This document shows, piece by piece, positions 40,474 through 48,964 of a stretch of 64,000 bases of DNA. Below the pieces are notes generated by a model. The model ran no database searches, had not been told where the DNA came from, and saw only the letters and a program-made list of their open reading frames with translations. The stretch is from V1-33 sp964523105 (GTDB lineage Bacteria > Verrucomicrobiota > Verrucomicrobiia > Verrucomicrobiales > V1-33). The stretch spans positions 22,373 through 86,372 of the forward strand of contig CAZFZN010000035.1 of assembly GCA_964523105.1 (NCBI GenBank), in the 5' to 3' direction. The position numbers and the translations under genes were made by a program. Position 1 is the first letter of the stretch. Each line of letters begins with the position of its first letter.

Positions 40474-40836
40474 TTAGCATTTAGCACTCTGCTTCTTTGT
40501 CGTGCGGCAGGCGCTGAAGAGGATGGCGCAGAGTTCGTCGGCTTCTTGAATGACACTTCTCAGGCTGCGGCCCGGAATGAGTTCGCCGTCGCGGATCAAC
40601 TCCAGCCAGAATGCGGTCTCGTCACACTCCTCCAAAGCGATTCCCAGCTTTGCGGCAAACTCCGCAGGAGATCTGCCCCGGCAGGCCGCGCGATAGTTTG
40701 CCGCGACTGAGGTTCCGCTCCGCAGAATTTGCCGCGTAACCACGCGGCCTTTCTCAGTCTTTGGCAGCGAATCCACCATTTTCATAACACGAAGAGCAAA
40801 CGCCTTCGTCCGGTCCTTGAGTTCAGATTTAGTCAT
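40474..40836 (-). CDS. Four-helix bundle protein (23S rRNA intervening-sequence type)
   Basis: 120 aa. It matches the bIVS/S23 family: LKDRTKAFALRVMKMVDSLPKTEKGRVVTRQILRSGTSVAANYRAACRGRS, then EECDETAFWLELI. These proteins are often encoded in intervening sequences of 23S rRNA genes or scattered as accessory genes; function is unclear, RNA binding has been proposed. It is convergent to the Y RNA elements and divergent from the TROVE gene 51 bases away. Confidence 0.88.
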   Translation of the reverse strand: MTKSELKDRTKAFALRVMKMVDSLPKTEKGRVVTRQILRSGTSVAANYRAACRGRSPAEFAAKLGIALEECDETAFWLELIRDGELIPGRSLRSVIQEADELCAILFSACRTTKKQSAKC

Positions 40837-40887
40837 AGGCCGGCAACTTCACTGCTAAATCCTGAATCATAAATGCTAAATGCTACC

Positions 40888-42321
40888 ATGCGCTTCAACA
40901 TCCTGAAAAAGCGCGGCACTGCCGCAGTCAACACCGTGAACCTAGCCGGAGGCGAGGCGTTCACTGAAACACCGAAACTGGAAATCGCCTCCCTCATGCT
41001 CACGTACATGCTCAAGGACCAGTTCTACTGCAGCGCGGATGGCAGCGTGAAGCGTTTGCGCGAACTGATCGCAGCGCAGCCTGACAAACGGTTCGTGGCG
41101 AAGGCGGCGATTTATGCGCGCCGGGAAGCCGGCATGCGCAGTGTGACGCACCTTGCGGCCGCGGAGATTGCCAAAGGCGTGAAGGGTGAGCCGTGGACGA
41201 AGGCGTTCTTCGACCGCGTGGTGCGCCGCCCGGACGATGCGCTGGAAGTGCTCGCCTGCTACATGGCGCAGTACGGCCGCCCGATTCCGAACGCGCTCAA
41301 GAAAGGTCTCGGCAATGCCATCGCGCGATTCGACGCCTATCAGCTCGCGAAATACCGCAAGCAGGACGCCGGGTTCAGCATGGTGGACGCCGTGAACCTG
41401 CTCCACCCGCCGCACACCGAGGCGCTGGCCGCGCTCATCAAGGGCACGCTCGCTCCTGCGGAAACGTGGGAGACAAAGCTGACGCAGGCGGGCCAGAAGG
41501 CGGAGAGCGATGAACAGCTCGACGGCCTGAAGAAGGACGCGTGGGCGTCGCTCGTGAAAGAGCGGAAGATCGGCTACTTCGCGCTGCTGCGGAACCTGCG
41601 GAACATCCTGACGGATGCGCCGGAGGTGACGGCGGACGCCATGTCCATGCTGACGGATGAAAAACTGATCCGTCAGTCGCTGGTGCTGCCGTTCCGGTTC
41701 CTGACGGCGCTGGAGGCGATCCAGTCGGCGGCGCTGCCGCGCGCGGGCGAAGTGCTCGCCGCGCTCAGCGATGCCGTGGACCTCTCGCTGGCCAACGTGC
41801 CGAAGTTCGCGGGGCGCACACTCATTGCGCTGGATACCTCCGGCTCGATGGCGGGCCGTCCGCTGAAAATCGGATCGCTCTTCGCCGCTGTGCTCACCAA
41901 AGCCGGCGACGCGGACCTGCTGCAATTCAGCGACGACGCGAGCTACCTTGCGCTCAACAAGCGCGACAGCACGCTCACTCTGGCGCAGTTCATCGAGAGC
42001 AAGGCGCGCTGCGCCGGCACGGACTTCCACTGCATCTTCCGCAAGGCGCAGGGTCCGTACGACCGCATCGTCATCCTGAGCGACATGCAGGGCTGGATCG
42101 GCGGCCACGCCCCGGTGCAGACCTTTGCGAAGTGGAAGCAGCAGTTCCACTGCGATCCGCGCATCTTCTCGTTCGAACTGCAGGGCTACGGCACGCTCCA
42201 GTTTCCGGAGCGCAACGTGGCCTGCCTCGCCGGCTTCAGCGACAAGACCATGGAACTCCTGCGCACCCTCGACACCGACCCGCGCGCGCTCATCCGCGCC
42301 ATCGAGGCCGTGCCTCTGTGA
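40888..42321 (+). CDS. rsr: TROVE/vWA domain protein (bacterial Ro60, Rsr)
   Basis: 477 aa from ATG at 40888 (MRFNILKKRG). Residues ~1-300 are the HEAT-like TROVE ring (GGEAFTETPKLEIASLMLTYMLKDQFYCSADGSVKRL in overlapping pieces, FVAKAAIYARREAGMRSVTHL, FFDRVVRRPDDALEVLACYM). The C-terminal von Willebrand A domain has an intact MIDAS start DTSGS at 316-320, SDDAS and ILSDMQG. Ro60 binds Y RNAs on its outer surface and ends of misfolded RNAs in its ring; in bacteria it works with nucleases or RNA repair. The three Y RNA-like elements lie 0.45-1.3 kb upstream on the same strand. Confidence 0.95.
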   Translation: MRFNILKKRGTAAVNTVNLAGGEAFTETPKLEIASLMLTYMLKDQFYCSADGSVKRLRELIAAQPDKRFVAKAAIYARREAGMRSVTHLAAAEIAKGVKGEPWTKAFFDRVVRRPDDALEVLACYMAQYGRPIPNALKKGLGNAIARFDAYQLAKYRKQDAGFSMVDAVNLLHPPHTEALAALIKGTLAPAETWETKLTQAGQKAESDEQLDGLKKDAWASLVKERKIGYFALLRNLRNILTDAPEVTADAMSMLTDEKLIRQSLVLPFRFLTALEAIQSAALPRAGEVLAALSDAVDLSLANVPKFAGRTLIALDTSGSMAGRPLKIGSLFAAVLTKAGDADLLQFSDDASYLALNKRDSTLTLAQFIESKARCAGTDFHCIFRKAQGPYDRIVILSDMQGWIGGHAPVQTFAKWKQQFHCDPRIFSFELQGYGTLQFPERNVACLAGFSDKTMELLRTLDTDPRALIRAIEAVPL

Positions 42322-42362
42322 GGTGGAATCGGCTTGCCGGTTTCCGGAAGGAAGCCGGCAAG

Positions 42363-42698
42363 TTATTCATCTTCATCGTCGTCGTTCCGCAGTGGCCGTC
42401 TGCGCCTCGTCCATTGCATTCCGCCGTCATTCCGCACAGCCTGCCAGCCGGGAGGCAAATCCGCGACTTCAAGAACGGTGGGATCGAACTCCACAATTTC
42501 ACTGAGGCAGACCAGCTTCGCGTCACTCATGTTGGCATCCGTCAAGCCGATGAACTGCCAGCCGTGGTCCTCGTCATCATGGCTCACCAGCAGGATGGGT
42601 TCGATGCCCTCGAGTATCTGCCGCATCGTAAAGGCAGCACAGTTTCGAGACTGATCGAATGGCCAGCCATCTGAATCGGGAGACTTCTGGCCAGTCAT
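42363..42698 (-). CDS. Small acidic protein, DUF2185-like
   Basis: 111 aa. SHDDEDHGWQFIGLTDANMSD and LVCLSEIVEFDPTVLEVADLPPGWQAVR resemble the DUF2185/Imm33-like pattern of small domains found with toxins as immunity proteins. The acidic tail is NDDDEDE. Its start codon shares one base with the stop of the nucleotidyltransferase gene upstream (TAATG), so the two are coupled. Confidence 0.6.
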   Translation of the reverse strand: MTGQKSPDSDGWPFDQSRNCAAFTMRQILEGIEPILLVSHDDEDHGWQFIGLTDANMSDAKLVCLSEIVEFDPTVLEVADLPPGWQAVRNDGGMQWTRRRRPLRNDDDEDE

Positions 42699-43159
42699 TA
42701 TTTTCTGCGGCGTTCGAGGTGTTCCACATCCACGGCGTCTTTGCTGCGCCCTGTCGCCCGTTTGTTCGTAAGCAGTTCGTTGTAGCCGATGAATGGCACG
42801 GCCATGCCATCAAGGTGCACTTCCGTATGAGAATTCCATGCGTCGTCGAACGAAACGCCGGAGATACTGGTCATGACCTGGATCTTTGTGGGCTCGACAC
42901 CGATCTCGACCAATCGTCTGTTTTCCAGGAACGGTTTTTCTGACAATTCCGGCAGGTCGAACCCAAACCTGCGAAAGACGGCTACCAGCTTCGACGCGTT
43001 ATCATGCGAGATGGCGACGAAGACATCCAGGTCTCCCGTGAAACGCGGGTATCCATGCACACCGACAGCGTAACCGCCGACGATCAGGAAGCGCACCTCA
43101 TGTTTGATGAGTAATGACAAGAACTCCCGGAAGTCCGGCTGAAGTGTAATTTTCGCCAT
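42698..43159 (-). CDS. MNT-type nucleotidyltransferase
   Basis: 153 aa from ATG at 43159. Shows LIVGGYAVGVHGYPRFTGDLDVFV with the intact DxD (DLD) of the nucleotidyltransferase fold, and ends HLERRRK. Such stand-alone proteins are common in toxin-antitoxin-like pairs. The upstream gene (43098-43319) overlaps it by 62 bases in another frame. Confidence 0.82.
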   Translation of the reverse strand: MAKITLQPDFREFLSLLIKHEVRFLIVGGYAVGVHGYPRFTGDLDVFVAISHDNASKLVAVFRRFGFDLPELSEKPFLENRRLVEIGVEPTKIQVMTSISGVSFDDAWNSHTEVHLDGMAVPFIGYNELLTNKRATGRSKDAVDVEHLERRRK

Positions 43160-43319
43160 ACCATGCACGGCGGAGGGTTTCGATGGCGGCGAGGCGCTCC
43201 TCCGCAGGGCGCGAGAGCCAGTAGTCCACGCGCTCCGCGTCTTCATTCACGTCATCAAGGGACCGCACTTTGAAGGTGGTGCGGTCTCTCGCGGCAATGG
43301 CTGAGCCGTCGTCGGACAT
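43098..43319 (-). CDS. Small antitoxin-like partner of the nucleotidyltransferase
   Basis: 73 aa from ATG at 43319. The core VDYWLSRPAEERLAAIETLRRAWYG is a frequent motif of small proteins encoded just before MNT-type nucleotidyltransferases. A 62-base overlap with the next gene indicates a fixed gene pair, probably a toxin-antitoxin-like module. Confidence 0.7.
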   Translation of the reverse strand: MSDDGSAIAARDRTTFKVRSLDDVNEDAERVDYWLSRPAEERLAAIETLRRAWYGENYTSAGLPGVLVITHQT

Positions 43320-43446
43320 GGCTATCCCATAGGCCCGAAGTGTCAGAAGTGCAACGCAGCGTTCTAATTTCCAACCCCCAACCCACCCACTCCCATGAAC
43401 CCACTCACTCACCTTCCATCTCTCAATCAACTCAACTCAATCCAAT

Positions 43447-44250
43447 ATGAACACACCGATACTTGAAAGCCAGTTCGCCCGCGTGGGCGCGCGGGTGAAG
43501 GTGGTTCAGCAGAATGAAACGCGCAGGGGCCGGCCGGGTCTTGCGCTGGATGTGCGGCGCGACGATGCGGGCGAATTCTTCGAGGTTCGCCTGCCCGCAG
43601 CGCCGCAGCCGGCGCCGGAACTGCTGGTGCTCCAGACCGACCGCCGCGACCGTCATCTGCTCCTGCTTGCAAGGAGTGCAGACGGCCGCAAGGACCGCTT
43701 CCTCTGCGGGCACGACGAACGCGAATGGTTCGTCGCCGCCGTGCCGAGCGCCGTGTCCACTGTGGCCGATGCCAGGGAATCGCTGAAGCCCGCGGAAGTC
43801 CGCGCGGCGCAGGCGCAGGCCGGGCTCAACCGCGAGGCATCGCAGCGCCGGAAGAACGAGGCCTTCATCCGTCAGGGTGAATGGTTTTTCGTTCCCGCGC
43901 CGGGGCTCGTGGTGGACGCGAAACGCATTCTCCGCAGTGAACCGGTCCGCCGCAGCGGCGGAAAGGCGCACGTCGTGGAGGAGGTCTATCGCTCGGGCGG
44001 CGAGGCGGTCTATTACAGCGAATCGAAGCGCCGCGTCCTCACCGTACCGCAGTACCGAAGGCTGCTCCAGCAGCGTCCGGCCGCGGTGAAGGAGGGCTGG
44101 CGCATCATGCAGCGCGACATGGCCGTCTATGGCCGCGGCAGCGTCCGGCATCCGGACCACCGCACCGTCACGCTGCAAGGCTGGCACCGCATTCTGATGA
44201 ACACCGAAAACAAAGCACCCGCCATGCAGCACGTGGCGTTTCTGGACTGA
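43447..44250 (+). CDS. Unrecognised protein downstream of the TROVE gene, candidate system partner
   Basis: 267 aa from ATG at 43447. The first ~70 residues are a beta-rich segment (KVVQQNETRRGRPGLALDVRR, FFEVRL, LLVLQTDRRDRHLLLL). A second half has RQGEWFFVPAPGL, GGKAHVVEEVYRSGGEAVYY and, near the end, GRGSVRHPDHRTVTLQGWHR. The conserved-looking HxxDH-like cluster and H in KAHVVEE could bind metal, as in a nuclease, but no family is recognised. Same strand as the TROVE gene; a strong hairpin follows its stop. Confidence 0.7.
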   Translation: MNTPILESQFARVGARVKVVQQNETRRGRPGLALDVRRDDAGEFFEVRLPAAPQPAPELLVLQTDRRDRHLLLLARSADGRKDRFLCGHDEREWFVAAVPSAVSTVADARESLKPAEVRAAQAQAGLNREASQRRKNEAFIRQGEWFFVPAPGLVVDAKRILRSEPVRRSGGKAHVVEEVYRSGGEAVYYSESKRRVLTVPQYRRLLQQRPAAVKEGWRIMQRDMAVYGRGSVRHPDHRTVTLQGWHRILMNTENKAPAMQHVAFLD

Positions 44251-44264
44251 CCAGAACCAAAAGT

Positions 44265-44292
44265 CCGCCGGTCCCCGCGAGGGGGCCGGCGG
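44265..44292 (+). terminator. Strong hairpin after the 43447 gene
   Basis: CCGCCGGTCCCC (44265-44276) and GGGGGCCGGCGG (44281-44292) pair over 12 bp with a GCGA tetraloop. Only a short ATTT follows, so it is a weak intrinsic terminator or an mRNA end-stabilising hairpin. Confidence 0.55.
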
Positions 44293-44521
44293 CGGAATTT
44301 GGCGGCACCCCGCCCTGGATGCGGCAAGAGACGGTCTTCGCAGGGACCGGGTGCCGCCGATGCAAAGGAAAGGGGACACCCCGGCTGCTCAGCCACGCTG
44401 CGCAGCCGGGGCTGTCTTCTTCACGGCGACAGGGGTTGCGCCGCGCGGCATGAAGCAGTTCGCATGCCTTCGTGGAATTGAGCGCGCCTTCCGAAATGGT
44501 CTTCACCGGATCGTGCGGCTC

Positions 44522-44623
44522 TCATTCAAAACCCGTGAGATACTGGGGTGCGATGCCAACCTGCGCGCGCAATGCCGCCGGCAGGATCGCCGCTGCGACA
44601 AGCAGAAATAGGAGCGTTTTCAT
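44522..44623 (-). CDS. 33-residue peptide with signal sequence, possibly a gene remnant
   Basis: The frame starts MKTLLFLLVAAAILPAALRAQ, a textbook signal peptide ending in a cleavage site, and stops 12 residues later. It may be a tiny secreted peptide, but more likely the start of a secreted protein gene truncated by deletion. The interval 44293-44521 holds nothing else I can support. Confidence 0.4.
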   Translation of the reverse strand: MKTLLFLLVAAAILPAALRAQVGIAPQYLTGFE

Positions 44624-44696
44624 GGCATGGTGAGTTGGTCTCACCATGCGGTCTGCATTCCGCCGGGCGGAATTTCGCGGAAATTCAGGAAAGTTT

Positions 44697-45467
44697 CTAC
44701 TCGCCTGGATTCCAGCGCTTTGCCCGGGCTCTCTGGATCAGCGCCCGCTGCACCAACTCCGGCGAAAGCAGCGAGGCCGTTGGACACTTGAATATCCGCA
44801 GACGATGAATGGCGGCTTCCATCTCCGACCACTGCGGATGCAGCGGAGCGATGGCCTTCCCGATTTCCGGCACCATGCTCCGGCGGAAGAAACGTCGGTT
44901 TTCGCCCATGAACATGTAAGCTCCCCAAGGGACGGTGACGAAACCCAGGATGAGCGAAAATCCCACGCCCTGTGCCCGGGACAGCGGAATCACGCCGGTC
45001 GCAATCAACGCAAACACTCCGAATGGCAAAACCAGCCCCAGCAGAAACGACAGCCCTCCAACCCAGTCAACCTGCATCCGCTTGTCCAGTCCCCGCGAAC
45101 GATAGGCGATGTCATAGGTGATGAAGGGCTGCAACAGTTTCCTGAATCTGGACTCCTGTTCTGCATCAGATTTCCGTCCCGGAACCAGCCAGGGACTGGT
45201 GAGCGGCAGCAGTTCGTCCACTGCCGCCTTCCTGTTCCGGCTCAGGGCGTGATAGTGGTAGCCATAGACGGAAAAGCCGCGCGAACAGACGCGACATTTC
45301 GCTTCGTGGTCCACGCAAACGGTATTACTGGTGGCGAGGCCATACACGTGCTCGGCGCGAGCCACTTCGAAGAGACGGCAAACGGTAACTTTGGAACAGA
45401 AGGGGCATTTCTCAGCAACGTATCCGAGCGGCCGCTGAATCGTTTTAATTCCGTAATGGAGATGCAT
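44697..45467 (-). CDS. Zinc-ribbon-like membrane protein, unknown function
   Basis: 256 aa. Two CxxC pairs in the first 65 residues (CPFCSK and CRVCSRG) suggest a zinc ribbon. Two adjacent membrane helices follow near the middle (SFLLGLVLPFGVFALIATGV, GFSLILGFVTVPWGAYMF), then a soluble helical tail with LFSPELVQRAL-like LLSPELVQRALIQRARAK. Function unknown. It is divergent from the kinase gene at 45580. Confidence 0.65.
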   Translation of the reverse strand: MHLHYGIKTIQRPLGYVAEKCPFCSKVTVCRLFEVARAEHVYGLATSNTVCVDHEAKCRVCSRGFSVYGYHYHALSRNRKAAVDELLPLTSPWLVPGRKSDAEQESRFRKLLQPFITYDIAYRSRGLDKRMQVDWVGGLSFLLGLVLPFGVFALIATGVIPLSRAQGVGFSLILGFVTVPWGAYMFMGENRRFFRRSMVPEIGKAIAPLHPQWSEMEAAIHRLRIFKCPTASLLSPELVQRALIQRARAKRWNPGE

Positions 45468-45579
45468 GGGGAAACCAGCCTGACTTTACACCCTCCACAG
45501 CTGCAGGAGCCTTTTTCCTCAAATATTTACGGCCCCGGGGAAATTCCCGTCTCTAAATTGCAGACTCTCCGGCGACTTT

Positions 45580-48500
45580 ATGTCCAGCACCACCTCCGAC
45601 GCTTTGCCCGACGCGACCGCCTGCGGTCAGTGCGGCACGATGCTGCCGGCGGACGGCGTGCCGGGGCTTTGCCCTCGCTGCGAACTGTCGCTCGCGCTTG
45701 AGGGACCGAACGATGCCGACCTTCCGGTGCGCGGCGAACTCGGCGGCTACGAGATGATCGAGGAAGCCGGTCGCGGCGGCATGGGCAGCGTTTGGAAAGC
45801 GCGTCAGCCCGGGCTGGGCCGGCTGGTGGCTATCAAGATTCTCCCCGGCGGGGAATGGGCCGGCGAGTCGCAGCGGCTGCGTTTCCAGCGCGAGGCGGAG
45901 GCCGCCGCGCGGCTGCGGCATCCGCATCTCGTCGCCGTGCATGACTGCGGCGAGCACGAGGGCACGCTGTGGTATTCCATGGATTTCATCGAGGGCGAGT
46001 CGCTGGCCGCGCGCATCCAGCGCGCACCGCTCGCGCCGCGCGACGCCGCAGTGATGATGGAGAAGGTGACGCGCGCGGTCGCCTTCGCACACTCGCAGGG
46101 CGTGTGGCACCGCGATTTGAAACCCGCCAACATCCTCGTGGATGCTGCGGGCGAACCGCACGTCACCGATTTCGGACTCGCGCACACGGAAGCCTCCACG
46201 GGCCTGACGGTTTCCGGCCACCTCGCCGGCTCGCCGCATTACCTGCCGCCGGAGCGTGCGCAGAGCGGCAACGGCGACGCGCCCGCCACCGCGGGAGATA
46301 TCTATGCTCTCGGCGCAACCCTCTATCATGCGCTCACCGGACGGCCGCCGTTTTCCGGGCCGAACGTCTCCGCGATTCTCGCCAAAGTCATCGCCGATCC
46401 GCCGGTGCGCCCGTCGGCGCTGAAGCCTGACATTCCGCGCGATCTGGAAACCATCTGCCTCAAGTGCCTGGAAAAACAGCCTGCGCGCCGCTACGCCACA
46501 GCCGATGCGCTCGCGGAGGATTTGCAGCGCTATCTCGACGGCGTGCCCGTGCGCGCCCGGCCTATCAGCATTCCGGCCCGCCTCTGGCGCTGGGCGAAAC
46601 GCCGGCCGGCGCTGGCCGGACTCACCGCCGCACTCTCGCTGGCACTGACGGGACTGCTCACGCTGCTTGCATGGAGCGCACAGCGTTCCCGCGCCGAGGC
46701 GGAGCGTTACCAAAAGACTGCCGCGGCGGCGGAAAAGGCGGAGCACGATGCCCAAATCGAAAGCGGCATCGCCGGCGCGAGGAGCGCGCGGATGACGGAC
46801 AAATTCACTTCCCGGACCGACGGTCTGCAAAGCCTGACAAAAGCCGCGGCCCTGGCCGCCGCCTCACGCGATGAAGCTGCGCTCCGCGCCCTGCGCGATG
46901 AAGCCGCCGCGCTGCTCGCGCTGCCGCTGATGGATTTCGATCAGCGAGCTCCGCTGCCGCCGGCTCCATTCGAGCAATACTGGTGGATCGAACGCACGCG
47001 GCAATGGATGATGACGCACGGTCCGGCGCCGCGCGGATGGTATTTGGTGAACGCCGGCGGCTCGCGCACGGTCGAAATGCCCGTGCCCGAACCGCAGTTT
47101 TACACCACCTGTTCGCCGGACGGGCGCGTGGCCTGCACCAAGGTCAGTTTCGATCTCAACGAAGAGAGCACGCTGTGGGATACGTCAGGATCGCGGGGCG
47201 CCGTGCTGCGCAAAGTCAGGGGCCGCATCATGGACTGGACCGGCGACAGCACCCGCGCGGTGCGCGCCGACAGCGGCGGTTACATCATCGAGGAGGCGGC
47301 CACCGGCCGGGAAATGTGCCGCTATGCCTGCCAGAAAAACACGCCCGTGGCGCGTTTCAGCGCCGATGGCAGGCGCCTCGCCGTCGTTTGCTGGGAGCGA
47401 AAAAGCGACGCCGTCGTCGAGGATTATCTCGCTGTGCTCGACGCCGCCTCCGGCGAAGAATTCTGGAAGCGAAGGCTGGAGTTTCCGGTCGCCGCGATGG
47501 CCTGGGACGACGCGGGCCTGTGGCTGGCCGCGCTGGATGTCATGGGACAGATCCGCCTTTTCTCTTTCGAGGCGGCGGGGGTTCTGCGGCAGATGCCGGA
47601 CCCGGGCGGCGGCCTGCAGCACTACACCACGCAAATGCCGCATCTCGATTTCACGCAGGATGGATTTCTGGTGAGCACGGGGGCGCAGCACACGGCCACG
47701 GTTTGGGAACCGGCCGCCGGAACGGTGCTGGGCACGCAGGTCGCCAGCGCATGGCCGGCCGGCGGCCTGCGCGGCGGATACGAGGCCGGGCCGTTTTATC
47801 ATCGGCGCATGGCGCCTTCATGGCTCACCGTCCGCCGCAGCGTCTGGACCACTTCCGCAGTTCCCACCGCCGGCGAAACGCCGCTGCGCGATCTGAAATG
47901 GTCGCCGGAAGGGCAGTTCCTCGCCGCCGTGCATGAACACGGCACATGGCTTTGGAATGCCGGCGACCGGCGCTTGAGCCAGCGCGTCCAGGCGCCGTTT
48001 GCCGGCATCATTTGTCACAATGTTGCCTTTCTCGATGGCACCGGCGGCATGGTCGCTGCCTATCGTGGCGGGCTTTGGCGGCAGCCGGTGCCGGACTCAT
48101 CGGGTGAATCCATCGGCGTTCCGTTTCTGCAGATCGACCTGCAGCGCGCGCTGATCGCTCGCGCCGCCGCGTCGCCGCTCATCGCCGCGGCTCTGGAATT
48201 CCCCGACCTCTCGGCCGCCCTGCTGCTGTTCGATCCTGACAAACCCGGGGAGATGCGCCGGCTGAACCTTCACGCACCGCCCACTGCTCTCGCATTCAGT
48301 CCGGATGCCAGTCTGCTCGCGGTCGGAGTCAGGGATGCGCAGCGGTCACTCGCCATTTTCCACACCTCGAACCTCACGCTGGACCGCGCCTGGATCGCCA
48401 CCGGCGGCGGGCCGCATCTCGTGCAGTTCAGCCCTGACGGAAGTCGCTACACCGCGGCCATCTTCAACGTTCACCTGTTCGACACCGCGACGGGCACCGA

Positions 48501-48822
48501 CCTTGGCACATTCTCCTCCTGGGGCGAAATCGACGGCGTGCTGGGGACTCCGTCGGCGGCCTTCGATCCTTTCGGAAAATGGTTTGCCGTCACCGAGCCG
48601 CCGCGCCGCATCGTGCTTTACCGCCAGGCGCCGGTTTCCGCCGCCGCACCGGCGGGATGGCAAAGCACCCTGACACTGGAGAGCCCGTCCGGCGCCGGCA
48701 TCACGCGCCTCAGTTTCAGCCCCGACGGCAAACAACTCGCCGCGGCAACCACGCGGCCGGCCTTTGAACTCTGGGACCTCGCGGCGCTGGAGGCCGAACT
48801 GATGAGCATGGGACTTTGGTAA
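45580..48822 (+). CDS. Membrane-anchored Ser/Thr protein kinase with WD40-like repeats
   Basis: 1080 aa. It starts with a zinc ribbon (CGQCG, CPRCE), then a Hanks-type kinase domain from ~50 to 320: glycine loop EEAGRGGMGSVWKA, VAIKIL, HRDLKPANIL, TDFGLAH and a PEGA-free activation segment to SPHYLPPERA. One membrane helix follows at ~355 (LAGLTAALSLALTGLLTLLAW), a short coiled coil, and ~650 residues of WD40/propeller-like repeats (for example ALAFSPDASLLAVGVRD, RLSFSPDGKQLAAATTRPAFELWDL). This layout is common in Planctomycetota and Verrucomicrobiota. It converges with the ECF sigma factor gene, a known association. Confidence 0.93.
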   Translation: MSSTTSDALPDATACGQCGTMLPADGVPGLCPRCELSLALEGPNDADLPVRGELGGYEMIEEAGRGGMGSVWKARQPGLGRLVAIKILPGGEWAGESQRLRFQREAEAAARLRHPHLVAVHDCGEHEGTLWYSMDFIEGESLAARIQRAPLAPRDAAVMMEKVTRAVAFAHSQGVWHRDLKPANILVDAAGEPHVTDFGLAHTEASTGLTVSGHLAGSPHYLPPERAQSGNGDAPATAGDIYALGATLYHALTGRPPFSGPNVSAILAKVIADPPVRPSALKPDIPRDLETICLKCLEKQPARRYATADALAEDLQRYLDGVPVRARPISIPARLWRWAKRRPALAGLTAALSLALTGLLTLLAWSAQRSRAEAERYQKTAAAAEKAEHDAQIESGIAGARSARMTDKFTSRTDGLQSLTKAAALAAASRDEAALRALRDEAAALLALPLMDFDQRAPLPPAPFEQYWWIERTRQWMMTHGPAPRGWYLVNAGGSRTVEMPVPEPQFYTTCSPDGRVACTKVSFDLNEESTLWDTSGSRGAVLRKVRGRIMDWTGDSTRAVRADSGGYIIEEAATGREMCRYACQKNTPVARFSADGRRLAVVCWERKSDAVVEDYLAVLDAASGEEFWKRRLEFPVAAMAWDDAGLWLAALDVMGQIRLFSFEAAGVLRQMPDPGGGLQHYTTQMPHLDFTQDGFLVSTGAQHTATVWEPAAGTVLGTQVASAWPAGGLRGGYEAGPFYHRRMAPSWLTVRRSVWTTSAVPTAGETPLRDLKWSPEGQFLAAVHEHGTWLWNAGDRRLSQRVQAPFAGIICHNVAFLDGTGGMVAAYRGGLWRQPVPDSSGESIGVPFLQIDLQRALIARAAASPLIAAALEFPDLSAALLLFDPDKPGEMRRLNLHAPPTALAFSPDASLLAVGVRDAQRSLAIFHTSNLTLDRAWIATGGGPHLVQFSPDGSRYTAAIFNVHLFDTATGTDLGTFSSWGEIDGVLGTPSAAFDPFGKWFAVTEPPRRIVLYRQAPVSAAAPAGWQSTLTLESPSGAGITRLSFSPDGKQLAAATTRPAFELWDLAALEAELMSMGLW

Positions 48823-48964
48823 TGCCGCCTTCGCTTACGTCCGTGACACAAGATCTGCGGTCCGCGGAGGGGAATTTCAGAAATTCGGCAAAATATTTGC
48901 GCCCGGAAACCGCCCCGTCGCACAGGTGCCTTCCCTGCGCCGCGGTCACCCGCTGCGGCCGGCT

